Assembly (NCBI RefSeq): GCF_000283155.1
Contig: NW_004454178.1
Span: 3,281,318 to 3,345,317, forward strand
Origin: Ceratotherium simum simum
Lineage: Eukaryota > Chordata > Mammalia > Perissodactyla > Rhinocerotidae
DNA length: 64,000 nt
Direction: 5' to 3'
Shown here: positions 47,388 to 58,499 of the stretch, one piece after another
Layout: each line of letters begins with the position of its first letter
Position numbering within the stretch: position 1 is the first letter of the stretch
Made by a program: the position numbers and the translations under genes
The notes under the pieces: generated by a model
The model's input: only the letters and a program-made list of their open reading frames with translations
Databases searched by the model: none
Told to the model about the DNA's origin: nothing

Positions 47388-48092
47388 TGGAATGATTATC
47401 ATTAAAAAGACAAGAAACAAGAAGTGTTGGAGATGGTGTGGAGAAAAGAGAACTCTCATACACCGCTGGTGGGAATGCAAATTCATGCAGCCTGTATGGA
47501 AAACAATATGGAGCTTCCTCAAAAAATAAAAATAGAACTACACTATGATCCAGCTATTCCACTTCTTGGTATTTATCCAAAGAACACGAAAACACCAATT
47601 CGAAAAGATATATGCACCCCTATGTTCATTGCAGCTTTATTCACAATAGCCAAGACTTGGAAATTTAAGTGCCTATCAACAGATGAATAGATAAAGATGT
47701 GGTATATATATACAACGGAACACTACTCAGCCATAAAAAGATGAAATCTTGCTGTTTGTGACAATATGGATGGACCTTGATGGTATTACGCTAAGCGAAA
47801 TAAGTCAGACAGAGAAAGCCAAATACTGTATGATGTCACTCATATGTGGAAGATAAAACAACAACAACAAAACAACAAACAAACAAATAGATAAGAGAAC
47901 AGATTGGTGCTTACCAGAGGGAAGGACGTAGGGGGAGGGCGAAAGGGATAACAGAGCACATTGAACAGTGATGGATGGCAACTAGACTTTTGGTGAACAC
48001 ATTGTAGTCTACACAGAAGTTGAACTGTAATGATGTACACCTGAGATTTATATAATGTCATAAACCAATGCTACCTCAATAAAAAAATTTTT
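47388..48092 (+). mobile_element. 5'-truncated L1 LINE, ~0.7 kb
   Basis: Entry is near the end of ORF2 (TTATCATTAAAAAGACAAGA) and the element runs through the C-terminal part (frame 47424-47690) and a 3' UTR with the (AAC)n block at 47856-47886. The G-rich tract GTAGGGGGAGGGCGAAAGGG and the end CTACCTCAATAAAAAAATTT follow. The 3' UTR differs from the young copies at 1 and 26196 (for example CTACCTCAATAA), so it is an older subfamily. No clear duplication was found. Confidence 0.88.
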
Positions 48093-48104
48093 AATGAAAA
48101 GATA

Positions 48105-48446
48105 AATATATAATATACACTCATTAGCATATTTATTCAATAAATATTTATTGAATACTTATTATGAAATATATATTTGTCTAGGTACTTTAGCAAAAAC
48201 AAATAAGACATTTTCAGTTATAGCTCTTTTTCACCTTTAAAACAGAGACAATGACAATTACTTTGTGAGATTATCAATATATAATATACACTCATTAGCA
48301 TATTTATTCAATAAATATTTATTGAATACTTATTATGAAATATATATTTGTCTAGGTACTTTAGCAAAAACAAATAAGACAATTTCAGTTATAGCTCTTT
48401 TTCACCTTTAAAACAGAGACAATGACAATTACTTTGTGAGATTATC
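48105..48446 (+). repeat. 171-bp tandem duplication, two copies
   Basis: Copy 1 is 48105-48275 and copy 2 is 48276-48446. They begin AATATATAATATACACTCAT and end GAGATTATC. I saw one difference (GACATTTTCAG against GACAATTTCAG). Each copy holds a perfect 24-bp palindrome, half-site TATTCAATAAAT (48134-48157 and 48305-48328). It starts just after the L1 end. Confidence 0.95.
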
Positions 48447-48459
48447 ATGAGACTGAAAG

Positions 48460-48545
48460 ACTAGAATGAGGTGTTTCCGAAAGTATCTAGCCCAGTGACC
48501 GGTGCATAGTAGTCACCCAAAAAATATTTGTTATCATTGCCTGAT
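48460..48545 (+). mobile_element. MIR/L2 3'-end fragment
   Basis: AAGTATCTAGCCCAGTGACC, GGTGCATAGTAGTCACCCAA and AAATATTTGTTATCATTGCC match 'cctagcacagtgcctggcacatagtaggtgctcaataaatatttgtt'. Confidence 0.6.
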
Positions 48546-49499
48546 ATAGGAAGCAAATGAGTACTCTATAAATAGTAATTTTAAGATGAGTTAACTCATT
48601 CAGTAACCAAAGAGCAATGAAAGGCACTTCAAGTCATTGCTTATGTATATTTGCAACTCATCTCCTTTATTAAGTGGCAATCTGTGTCACAATTTTCAAT
48701 GCCTTTATAAGATTTGAGGGTATTTTTTCAGGAATCAAAGACTTTTAATACTTCATTTTTCAGAATAAAATTAACAGTTGTATTGTTACTAATGACAAAA
48801 GGTGAGAAATCTAAAAACTTGTATAGCACATTTAATCTCAGAAGATTTTATCTTCCTATATAATAAAAAGAAAAAAAAACTTTTAAAATATTAAAATTGT
48901 GTGTCAACATGTTGGGCACTGTTTTTAACATTAGAGTCCCACACTTGAAGTAAAACCTTAGGGATCTGACTCTCCAAATGTTAAAGACATAATATGACTG
49001 ATTCCATAGAAGTAGATACATTTTTCTGTGTCAGCATACTGGTTTCTATAATACACTTCATCTCAGTTAAGTGTAGCTTATTGTATCATACAGAGACTAC
49101 TATATTTATTTTTAATTATTTCATCACATCCAAAATTAAAATTCACCATTCTCCCTGTTACAACCACAATTATTAATACTGATACTATTTTAATATCTTT
49201 TCAATTTGCATTTTCATTCATCACATTGAACACTGTTAATTATACTCTATTGTTCAGGTCATCACATTTATGCCAGTTAATAGCGGCATCAGCAGAAAGA
49301 ATGACATTAGCAATATTCAGCCTGTCTTTACGGAAGGGTTTGGGGAAGGATGCTAAAACACTCACCTAATTAACCTACGCGACTTCTCTGAAATCGTTAG
49401 TGAATATTTGTTTTTATCTTTCATACAGCCAGTATTTGTTACTCCTTCTGGCTTATTATACATATGCACATGTCTGAAAGCCACGAGATTTCAATTTAT
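48546..49499. other. Unique AT-rich non-coding DNA
   Basis: No gene seen. A candidate conserved element at 49190-49400 is listed separately. Confidence 0.45.
49190..49400. promoter_or_regulatory. Candidate conserved non-coding element
   Basis: Unique sequence with TTTGCATTTTCATTC (POU-like), CTGTTAATTATAC (homeodomain-like), CTATTGTTCAGG (SOX-like) and GCATCAGCAGAAAG. Inference from texture only. Confidence 0.25.
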
Positions 49500-49575
49500 T
49501 GACTATCTCCAGCATCAATTTCCTAAGTAATCTTAGGCAAACCATCTAACGCCTCTGTGTTTGAGTTTCTCTATC
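49500..49575 (+). mobile_element. MIR 3' fragment
   Basis: ATCTTAGGCAAACCATCTAA, CGCCTCTGTGTTTGAGTTTC match 'accttgggcaagttacttaacctctctgtgcctcagtttc'. Short. Confidence 0.5.
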
Positions 49576-49726
49576 AAAAAACATTGTTCAAAGTTTCTTG
49601 CAAACTAAGCAAAAAATTAGGGGAAAAATAAGTGAAGACTTCATTTTCAAAAAATAAATTAAATGGTTCACATTTTCACCACGAAAACTAGCAAATATTC
49701 ATTAACTATTCAGATTATAGAGCAGC

Positions 49727-50040
49727 ACTGTCCAATAGAAATATAATATGAGTCACAGATGTCATTTAAATTTTCTAGTGGCCACAATTAAAAGGTAAAA
49801 AGGAACAGGTGCAATTCATTTAAATAATATACTTTAACACAATATATCCAAAATGTTATGTAAAAACACATAATCAGTACAAAAATTATTAAGGAGATAA
49901 TTTGTATTTTTTTCTTTGTAGGAAGTCTTTTAAATCTGGTGTGTATTTTATACTTACGGCACATTTCGTTTTGGACCAGCCACGTTTCAAGGGTTCAGTA
50001 TTTCATGTGGCTGGTGGTTATGGTGTCAGGACAGGTGTAG
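49727..50040 (+). mobile_element. hAT-type miniature DNA transposon
   Basis: It starts CAGCACTGTCCAATAGAAAT and ends near GGACAGGTGTAG. The end is a decayed inverse of the start (GGACAGTGCTG expected), so both terminal inverted repeats are visible. Internal words include TTAAATTTTCTAGTGGCCAC, CACAATATATCCAAAATG, CTGGTGTGTATTTTATACTT and TTTCATGTGGCTGGTGG. It is about 315 bp, non-coding, with subfamily not settled. The frame at 49902-50141 reads through it. Confidence 0.8.
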
Positions 50041-50150
50041 AGAATGTAAGCTTCCTTCAGGCAAGGTCTTTACTTTATACCTGTCTCAAAGCCCTAGGAT
50101 ATTGCCTGACATATAGTAGAAATCCAATAAATATTTGTTAAATAAATGTT
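50041..50150 (+). mobile_element. L2 LINE 3' end
   Basis: GAATGTAAGCTTCCTTCAGG, CAAGGTCTTTACTTTATACC, GGATATTGCCTGACATATAG and CCAATAAATATTTGTTAAAT match the L2 end 'gaatgtaagctccatgaggg' to 'caataaatatttgttgaatg'. It abuts the hAT element exactly, so the DNA transposon probably landed in this L2. Confidence 0.85.
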
Positions 50151-51584
50151 TCAAATTAATAATTTAGGTTAAAGGTGGGGTCATCAAATTTTTAGTTCCA
50201 ATCAGAGGGGCTAAAAAATGTGTCTGGATACTAATGGCAGAGTAAAGAACAAATAAATGAGGAAAGAGGAGAAAGAAAAAAAAAAGAGTTGAGATTGAGA
50301 TACTATAAGTGCAAGAGAGCAAAGGAGATGAACAGGATAGAAAAAGAAGCATGTATGGAAGGATGAAGCAGAATGCCACCAACTGTTAAAGACACCCATT
50401 CTCAATTTTTAAATAACTACTATCACAGAGTTGTGTTTTAGAGAAGAGCGGGCTCTCTATTGACTGGCCATTATGGCTATAAATCCCGATATCTCACTAT
50501 TTTTACTATCTGTCATTTTACTATTAACTTGTCAAGACAAAATGAATTTGTTTCCTCAAACATCAACTTTTGGACTACAGTCTTATCCATATTATCCATT
50601 TCAGAGTCTCCTCTTCCACAGTGAGTGGTCTACATTCATCTGCCTCACATGACCAGTGCAATATCCCCTTCACAACCAGTTCAGGAAAACTACAGGCACC
50701 AAAATTATAAGCACCAAGCATGGTTACGAAATATAGATTTTTTTTTCTTTTCTCTACTTAAACCTACTCTCAGGTCTGGTTGTACAAACTACTGTGAAGT
50801 TCTTGGAAAAGGAGAGAGGGTCCAAATTATACCAATAAAGTGAGCTGATCACAGGCATCTACCTTTCCTCAAGCTCTAAAGCTTTTAAAAATGACAACTA
50901 GGACAGTTTTTAAAGAATGTATCCACAACAAATTTGGAAACAAAAAGGATTCTATCAGTTGACCAGAAAAAGGTGAGGAATCCCTTGGTGGGAGATATTA
51001 GATGGGACAAAACTGACAAATTCAGAGAAAGCCATACCCACATTCGAAAATGTGCACAAGAGAAATCTAACAGGATGATAAGAGAAAATATAAAGACCCA
51101 TAAATTTTAGCCCTGGTAAACAAATACAGAAAAGGGGAGGATGCCCCAGGGCAATTGTCAAGACCACAATTTAAAGACTTTCAACACTGGAAACAATTCA
51201 ACTCTTTACCTCATTTATCAGTGGGTTTTGTCTTGAGGTAAAACCACCCACTTGGACCCTGAAGAAAGCGAAGATCCTTCCTGGATAGGCATAGAGTCCT
51301 GATGTCTCTCCGAGAATCATACATTTCAGATTGTGAGCGCAGACAGGGGTGCTAGAGACCGCAGATGGAACGAGAGCTCCCTCCCCTTCAAGGAACTACA
51401 CTGGAGTAGCCCCGGTCAGAGGGGGGTTCATAACTTGCCCACCTTCTCAATATGATCACTGTAAAGTGAAGCAATTCTTGTTTTGCTGCCATATATCCTT
51501 GAATAATTCTTTTAATTTAGTGGGAGTCTTTGGTGGTAAAATTGCCAAGACTTAGAATTAGAAATTATGCATATATTTGTCCAT
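50151..51584. other. Unique non-coding DNA, partly purine-rich
   Basis: Purine-rich at 50243-50375. A slightly GC-richer island at 51230-51470 has no frame or repeat that I recognise; the 68-codon frame at 51349-51555 shows no domain. Confidence 0.45.
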
Positions 51585-51695
51585 GAATTTATTACCTGTC
51601 TCCCAACTGGATTATAAATGCTATAAAAATAAGAATGCCTACGTTCATTATTATCCACAAATTCATTAACTTAGTGCTTAATAAATCTTTCTTGG
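51585..51695 (+). mobile_element. L2 LINE 3'-end fragment
   Basis: TTATTACCTGTCTCCCAACT, GGATTATAAATGCTATAAAA and AGTGCTTAATAAATCTTTCT match L2 'tattgtctgtctcccctactagaatgtaagctc' and 'aggtgctcaataaatatttg', with an internal deletion. Confidence 0.65.
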
Positions 51696-51969
51696 AAAAA
51701 ATTACTGATATTGTTGATGGCGGGTACCCTTTCTAAATTATATAAGATTAAATGATCAAATTAAGTGTAAACCTATTCTAAAGAATCTATTTTTAAGTAG
51801 GTAAGCAGTATAGGTAGTTCTTTAAAAATTAAGACAGAACTCAGACACACGCAGAAATAATTCTTGTCTCTTCTTTTCTATTGAAGTGCTTAATTAAGAT
51901 TGCAAACAGCAGAAAGATATGTGACTGTGTTAAATGGAATGGCTCTAAAGTGAGTACAGGATCGAAACC

Positions 51970-52092
51970 ACTTTCTTCTTCTCGTCCTCCCTTTTCTCCT
52001 CCCCTCTTCCTCTTCTTTCTTCTTTTCTTCTTTGCTTCTCTTCTTCTTCCTCTTTCCCTTCTACCTTCCACCTCCCTCTTCCTCTTCTTTTA
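51970..52092 (-). repeat. Polypyrimidine tract, ~120 bp
   Basis: Nearly all C and T on the plus strand (CTTCTTCTCGTCCTCCCTTT through TCCTCTTCTTTT). The overlapping plus and minus frames (51841-52111) are low-complexity products of this tract. Confidence 0.9.
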
Positions 52093-54438
52093 TGTTTTAA
52101 TTAAAGCTTAGGGAGTAGATTGTTTGTAAGGAAGAACATAATACCAATTTCTTATTATGCATTCCAAACTTAACGCAGGAGCAAAGATCTTTCTGACAAT
52201 TGCATAGATAGGGATCTTTGCAACAAAGGAATTAAACACACTGCTTCCTTCACACTTTCAACCCACCCTACAATCAGTTGAAATGTAACACAAGAGAAGC
52301 CAAAGCAGAAACTGAAAAATATGAACTTTATCAGGAAAAATTACTAAAATCATTCAAATTGTGAAATTACCTAAAATAAACTTTTGAAAGTTATTATAAA
52401 CTAGTAAGTATTGTGTCTCATAATGACACAAACATTCATTAGTGAAAAATCAGTGACTTTTTTCAATATTCAAAGTACAGAGAAGAATATTGTCTTCAAA
52501 ATATTGAAATATTTTGGTAAGTCTCTTTTCTTATAGTAGGGACAATGGACAATCTAGACTATTTAGAAATTAATGAAAATATATTAAAGAAATACAATCT
52601 TGTTGGCCTCAATTATTTTGATCAATTTTATATACAAAAGTGTTCCATTTACAAACCAGTCTATGACATATTTTTTGTGTGTGCTTAAATGTTGCTACCG
52701 ACACAATTTAGAAACTGGAAAGAACTGATAAACATTCCAGACTACATCAATATAATATCACTTTACTATCAAATATGGCAAATGAATGATATCAAACTAG
52801 ATCTCTTGTAACTAGCTTTTGAGAAGTTAATAAATTTATTCTGCCCTTGTGGGTTCCTTTTGTGACACTTAGCTTTCTCCTTGAATAATTGAAGTCATAT
52901 ATTCTCAATACTTCAGAATGTGCCAAGTTTTCCTGCATGTGAATATACTCTAACCCTACTATCTTTTTTTACTAACTACTCCATTTCATGGATATCATGC
53001 AATATATACATTTTGATATTAAAATGCCTCAATTTGAAGTAATCAGGATGTGATTCAATGCTGCGTTCTTCCATCTCATCCATGTAGAAACATAATTAAT
53101 GTGTCATTTTATGAATATCACGAAATCACTTAGAATGGCACTTTTACCACTATTCAAAAACATCACAATTTAGTTTTGTTTTCTAGGATTATACAGTTAG
53201 AGGATTTTCTAATTATCTTTCTTAGTTTCTCATTTTTTAAAAATTTCTCTATTCTTAATAAACTTGGGTAACATCTACCAATTTGGACCCATTTATAAAT
53301 TTCATTAACTAGTGTTTACTCTTTTCTACTAAATCATCAAGGTGGTAGATAAGATTGAATCTCAAAGTTCTTGAGCACTTTTCAGCATGAATCAATTTCC
53401 ATTTGTGATTATCTCTCCTACCCCAGTTTAAACTATCTACAGCTTCTAAATCCACTTCTAGATATCTAGCTGAACAGAGAAAAATATAGTTAAATCAATT
53501 ATAAGACCAGAGGGTCCTTTCCCTAAAAAAAGTAAAATCACACTTTAAGACAAGTTGGCTAAATTGGATGTTTTCTTCAAATGCTGAATTCCCTAAAACA
53601 GTTATGAAAGCACATCATCAAATTATTTTCAAACTTAACAGAGATCGGTTTTGCTATGGATGTTCTGTAAAGCATTAAATTGAAAATATTGTACTCAGGT
53701 TCATACGAATAAAGAGTTTTTCAAGCTGTCTTTGTTTGTCTTTGCTTCAATTTGGTTAATTTTTGTGGGGTTTTTTTTTTAGCACATTTTTTTTCCTGAA
53801 CATATTTTCAAGGGCCTTTGCTTCAAACAACCACCCTTGGTGAGTTACAGCATCCCAAAGTGGATGCCAAGAGATTTAGGTCAAAGTTTGTGGTATTATT
53901 TTTTTAAAAAATGAAACAGTTATTTCATTAGAAAAGTGTAGTTATTTGAAAACTTACTTAAGCATCCTCAACAAATTTTCTATTCCACTTAACAGTGTAG
54001 AAAGAGAAAAAAAGGAACATTAAAATAACCATCTTTTGGTGACCTCCTTTCAAGAAGGATCAACTTTGAAACATCTGAAAGATATTTAGTATAAACAACT
54101 AATTAGCATGTGAATGTACTTACTACTTAAGTCATTAGGAAAGAAATTAAAGAAAAGCATCAATTAAGAGTGAAAAATATCTCAGCCAACTGCTTAATTG
54201 TGATCTCCATCCAGATCTTTTAACCCAGGAAGAGCCTTTCCCTTCCATTTACTATTTTACTATGGGCAAGTCATTATAACTCATCATCAACATTATTTCT
54301 TTCATTCCTTTCCATTATTAACAGATGTAGAGACTAAGAGTTTAAATTTTAATTGTATAATGGAGTGAGACTGAATTAATTAACAATCCCAAGTTTGTAG
54401 GAGAAATTAAGCTAATTTATTTTTTCTTTAAAAAAAAA
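52093..54438. other. Unique AT-rich non-coding DNA, no gene seen
   Basis: More than 2.3 kb without a named repeat, frame of 60 codons or obvious exon. Confidence 0.55.
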
Positions 54439-54682
54439 AAAAGGCTAATCAGGACCGGCCTGGTGTCATAGCGGTTAAGTGCATGCACTCCGCTTCGGCG
54501 GCCCGGGGTTCACGTGTTCGGATCTCGGGCGCACACCGACGTACAGCATGTCACGCCATGCTGTGGCAGTGTCCCATATAAAGTAGAGGAATATGGGCAC
54601 GGTGTTAGCTCAGGCCTGATCTTCCTCACCAAAAAAAAAAAAATTAAAAAATTAAAGTCATTAAAAGAAAAAAGTCTAGTCA
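54439..54682 (+). mobile_element. ERE-type SINE
   Basis: The SINE runs from about 54452 (GGACCGGCCTGGTGTCATAG) through GCTTCGGCGGCCCGGGGTTC, GTGTTCGGATCTCGGGC (B-box region), CCATGCTGTGGCAGTGTCCC and TGTTAGCTCAGGCCTGATCT to an A-rich tail near 54669. Flanks AAAAGGCTAATCA (54439-54451) and AAAAGTCTAGTCA (54670-54682) are a 13-bp duplication with two mismatches. Intermediate age. Confidence 0.9.
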
Positions 54683-56504
54683 TAGCTTGAGGTATCTTTA
54701 TGTACTTTGAGATTATTCAAGTCATGAAAAAACAGGAGCTTTGAGTATTATACATTACAGACTATACATTACAAACCAAAATAAATAAGTTCTAAGAATT
54801 GTAGGCAAGGATTACAGAAAATGCTTATTAATTACAACCTTTTTAGTTCTCCTTTTAATATTTGATCCTACTTTACTGCTGCTACATAAGACTGCAAAAA
54901 TAAAAAACAATATATTATTATGCCCTTCTGATTTTCTACATTTGCACATTCATCTTGGGGTAAAATAATTCAAGAAATAACAATGAACAACTCAAATATT
55001 ATTTTGAGTATCTGGGTTAAAGATTTGGTTTCTCTTAATTAGATCAGCCTTTGCAAGACTGGAAATTCAAGAATGGGAACCCAACAGGTGGATCTTAAGA
55101 AAATTTCTAGATAAGATACACACAGGTGTGTGTGCACACATACACAAACACAAATATGCACAGACACATATATCACACAATTATTATTTCTCACTTTTAC
55201 TAAATTTCTTAAAAATTACTTTCAAAACAGCTATATAGCAACCACATATAGCTTTGATCTGATCTTGATTCTATGTTGGCAAAATAAATATTATCAGGCA
55301 AGAACTCTAAAGAATCTGATGGTTTCTGTAACTTTTCCAGAGTTATACAAACATCTTCCCATGTTTCCATAGAAAGTACAGTTGTTTTGATTTTCCAAAT
55401 GGTCTGTGCCACTTTGCCAGTATACATGGAGTGATACTTAGCTTTTCCTTGGTCCAGAATACAATGATTAGATTTCAGACATTTTGTTGATATATGCATT
55501 TTCTTTTTTGAGTTTTTATCCTGAAGGAGAAAAACATATTATACAATACAATATACTTCCTGACATACTAAGAGCTAGTTATTTTCTAAAGGCAATAATT
55601 GAATTCACAGAGGACACATGTACATTACAATATGGAGTTAAATATAAACTTACAGTCACTCAGAAAGAATTAGCAGAGCAGATGCATCATGAGATTCATC
55701 TTAATCTTTTAATACATACATCTCCAAATGTTACTTAGATGAGAAAGTAAGAAGTCAAATATTGATTCCTACTAGTACAAATTAAAAAAAAAAAAAAATA
55801 TTCCAAGAAAGTATGTGAGCTAATGACCAAAGGCATGAATAACAAACCCATAGCTTTAAATGATAATTATCCCTTGAGGAAACTATCACAAACTATCTTC
55901 TTTCCTGTGTACCTTTCATTATTTTTCTCCTACTGGTATCCTCACGAATAAGAGAAACTTCTTTGATGATTTTTTTGTGTTATCTAGAGTAACATGATGC
56001 ATGGTAAGCATCACACACACAAACACACACACACACACACACACAAGGATGCCCTTTGGGACTCTATAGAAATGACTATTTTCTTTTGGGGAGGTGGGAC
56101 TCACTTGACGATCTAGCATCAAAGAGCATCTAACCCCCAAAGTAGTTTTTAATCAAATCCAATGGCTATGCCCTCGCAGGAAGTCAATCTGAAGTCCTCG
56201 TTTTTTCCATCATCCATCTTCCTCAGCTTCTCATTCATCAACCTGCATGGCATCTCTCATTCACACTAAATAAGCTTTCAGGTGAATTTACTTTGGACTC
56301 TTTGAATGATCCAGTGTAAGTTCAAAATCACTCTTTCACAGAATTGCGCCCAGATAGCCCCCGGCATTCTGATGAATGTGGTTTGTCAATAAAATGCTGA
56401 GTGAAATTGCTTGTTTGGAATGTATGGTGTCAGTTGAGAAACTAGTAGCTGAGCAAGCCTCTTCCTAGAAATGGAAAGACTTTTAAGCGGGTAAAAAACA
56501 CTTG
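54683..56504. other. Unique non-coding DNA with CA microsatellites
   Basis: Imperfect CA-rich block at 55119-55177 and a long (CA)n at 56012-56045. Frames at 55209-55499 (-) and 55484-55738 (+) look superficially protein-like but lack any domain I know and any intact gene structure. Confidence 0.45.
56012..56045 (+). repeat. (CA)n microsatellite
   Basis: About 16 CA units with one AAAC interruption. Likely polymorphic. Confidence 0.92.
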
Positions 56505-56622
56505 CTTGTGATGGTGGCACAACTATGTGTATATACTAAAAACCATTGAAGTGTATACTTTAAGTGGATGCATTTTACAGTATGGGAATTATATCTCAAT
56601 AAAGCTGTTTCTTTAAAAAAAA
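56505..56622 (+). mobile_element. Old L1 3' end (L1M type)
   Basis: GATGGTGGCACAACTATGTG, TATACTAAAAACCATTGAAG, TGTATACTTTAAGTGGATGC and TATATCTCAATAAAGCTGTT match the mammal-wide L1M 3' end, followed by an A run. This differs from the lineage-specific L1 ends at 1, 26196 and 48000. Confidence 0.85.
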
Positions 56623-57154
56623 ACTCGTTTATTACAGTTGTGTGAATAAACACTACTTTATCATTAATCTACTTGACTCAGCTACGAGTTTGCACGAGTT
56701 ACCTGGGGCTACTATATTGAAGAAAACTAGATTAAAATCTACAGTGTTTTTGTTCCCTTACCCATTTGTAATATGTTCTTTATTCAATATTTTCACAATT
56801 ATGGAGTTAATGCATTTCTCATTCTTTAAAGTAATTGTTAAGTGCCTGAGAAAGTTTTCCTGTGTTCCAATTCATAGCAATAAGTATTTTAATGGAAAAA
56901 AATAACAAAGTATTTCAGTCATCTACTTACATTTGTTTCCATTGTCTTCCACCCAATTAATAAGAAATTAGTCTCCATAGGCAAAAATATAGGTTAAAAA
57001 AATTAGAAAATTAGAAATTCCTTGATCTTATTATTTTCTTTTTCAGAATCTTCATTCATTTCAAGTAGCAGAGTAAAACAGCTTTGTGATAAATTAAAAA
57101 CTTTAAAGGTATTACATTGATCAAAGACTCATATTTGATATTTAATTGCAAAGT
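56623..57154. other. Unique AT-rich non-coding DNA
   Basis: No repeat or gene recognised; the 87-codon frame at 56642-56905 has no domain. Confidence 0.45.
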
Positions 57155-57345
57155 AATAATTCTCAAATTTCAACAGTCACTTGGACTATGAATTGCTCGG
57201 ACAGCTTGTTGAAAACACACATTCTAGACCCCGTGGTCAAGACTCTGAGGCTTTGAGACTGAGGTCGGTACGCCCAAATCAGCATTTCTCACAATCAACT
57301 CAGGTGATTTTAATTCAAGTGGCCCTTAAAATGCATTTTGAGAAA
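57155..57345 (+). mobile_element. MER5A-like hAT-Charlie DNA transposon
   Basis: AATTCTCAAATTTCAACAGT, CACTTGGACTATGAATTGCT, CAGCTTGTTGAAAACACACA, CTAGACCCCGTGGTCAAGAC, CTCAGGTGATTTTAATTC and the closing ATTTTGAGAAAT follow the MER5A order (ggttctcaaact, cacctgg, gcttgttaaaacacag, tgggccccaccc, cccaggtgatgctgat, tttgagaaccac). The frame at 57181-57363 is not a gene. Confidence 0.7.
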
Positions 57346-57409
57346 TTAGTCATTTTTGTATGATCATGTAAGGCCCAAATATGTATTTAGCCTTAAAAGA
57401 TATAATTTC

Positions 57410-57600
57410 ACAGAATTCTTAGAATCACAGACGTTTCTAAATGAAAAGAACTTCAAGAGAGTATTTAGTCCAGGCTCATGTTCTACAGATGAGGGAACTG
57501 AGATCTAAAAGGACAAATGTCTTGCCTCAAAGCACACAGATATAAAGTGATAAGGTTGGTTCTAGAACTTACTCCTTCTTGTTTCTACTCTAACATTCCC
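57410..57600 (+). mobile_element. MIR-like ancient SINE fragment
   Basis: AGAGAGTATTTAGTCCAGGC, TCTACAGATGAGGGAACTGA, GATCTAAAAGGACAAATGTC, TTGCCTCAAAGCACACAGAT and GGTTGGTTCTAGAACTTAC match the 'catctagtccaacc', 'ttacagatgaggaaactgag', 'cttgcccaaggtcacacag' series. The same class occurs at 27640-27810. Confidence 0.65.
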
Positions 57601-58007
57601 TATAGTGAAAAAAATGTGTTCATTTCCTATGTCAGAACTTACACAATATTTTAAAAACTGATTGGTATTAAAGGACACAAACTTCTAGTGAATTTATTTT
57701 ATTTTTTTGCTTCCCTATGCTACATGGAATTATGTTTCCTCAGATCATCCCTCAACTCTATTTAAAGCAGAAAAAATATATATTTTTTAAATTTTGAATT
57801 GAAATCATGACTCAAGTACAATGTTTATAAAAAAGCATACATTTTCTTAAAAATGTACTGTTCTTCAGAAAGGTTCGGTCTTCCATTAACCCAAAGATCT
57901 GCACACTTACTCGACATTGAGCAGTATCTATCATTTGTTGATGACTGCATCCACTGTCCAAATCTGCACTATTTTCCTTTAAAGTTTCCAGTGAACAGGA
58001 ATCAAAA

Positions 58008-58222
58008 ATATTTGAAAGGAGGGCCAACCCTGGCTGCCTAGTGGTTAAGTTCAGCGCGCTCTGCTTCGGTGGCCCAGGTTTGGTCCCTGGGTGTAGACCT
58101 ACACCACTCGTCTGTCAGTGGCCATGCTGTGCTGGCGGCTCACATACAAAATAGAGGAAGATTGGCAACAGATGTTAGCTCCCTCAGCAAAATATATATA
58201 TATATATATATTTGAAAAGTAG
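58008..58222 (+). mobile_element. Older ERE-type SINE with (TA)n tail
   Basis: The SINE body starts at 58022 (GGCCAACCCTGGCTGCCTAG) and continues through GTGGTTAAGTTCAGCGCGCT, CTTCGGTGGCCCAGGTTTGG, GGCCATGCTGTGCTGGCGGC and GAAGATTGGCAACAGATGTT. The tail has become a (TA)n run at 58191-58210. ATATTTGAAAGGAG (58008-58021) and ATATTTGAAAAGTAG (58208-58222) are the decayed duplication. The 'gttaagttc' and 'cttcggtggcc' variants suggest an ERE3/ERE4-like subfamily. Confidence 0.88.
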
Positions 58223-58499
58223 TCAGGCTTTCAAGGACCGTTTTCAATTTTTTCTATTTAGTCTCCTCCTGTGCCTCTCTACAGAAAACAAAATAAAACA
58301 AAACAAAAACAAAAAAGCCTTGAATAAAGTAACTCATAAAAAAAAGGTTTTGTGAATAAAAACCATAGCCCTATTTTAAAATAATGCTCACCACTTTATC
58401 CTTCAAAATCCACACACAAGGAGCTATCCAAAAAAGAGATATTAGTAAAACTTAGTCTTTATCCTCCCTCAAGATAATCAAAATAATGTCAAACTTTCA
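58223..58499. other. Unique non-coding DNA
   Basis: A short (AAAAC)n-like patch at 58287-58313; nothing else recognised. Confidence 0.45.

Noticed and set aside
47388..48092. Target-site duplication for the 47388 L1
   Set aside because: No convincing matching words were found on the two sides.
55209..55738. Protein-like frames on both strands (96 and 84 codons)
   Set aside because: They look plausible in composition but match nothing I know, lack splice or poly(A) context, and overlap each other.
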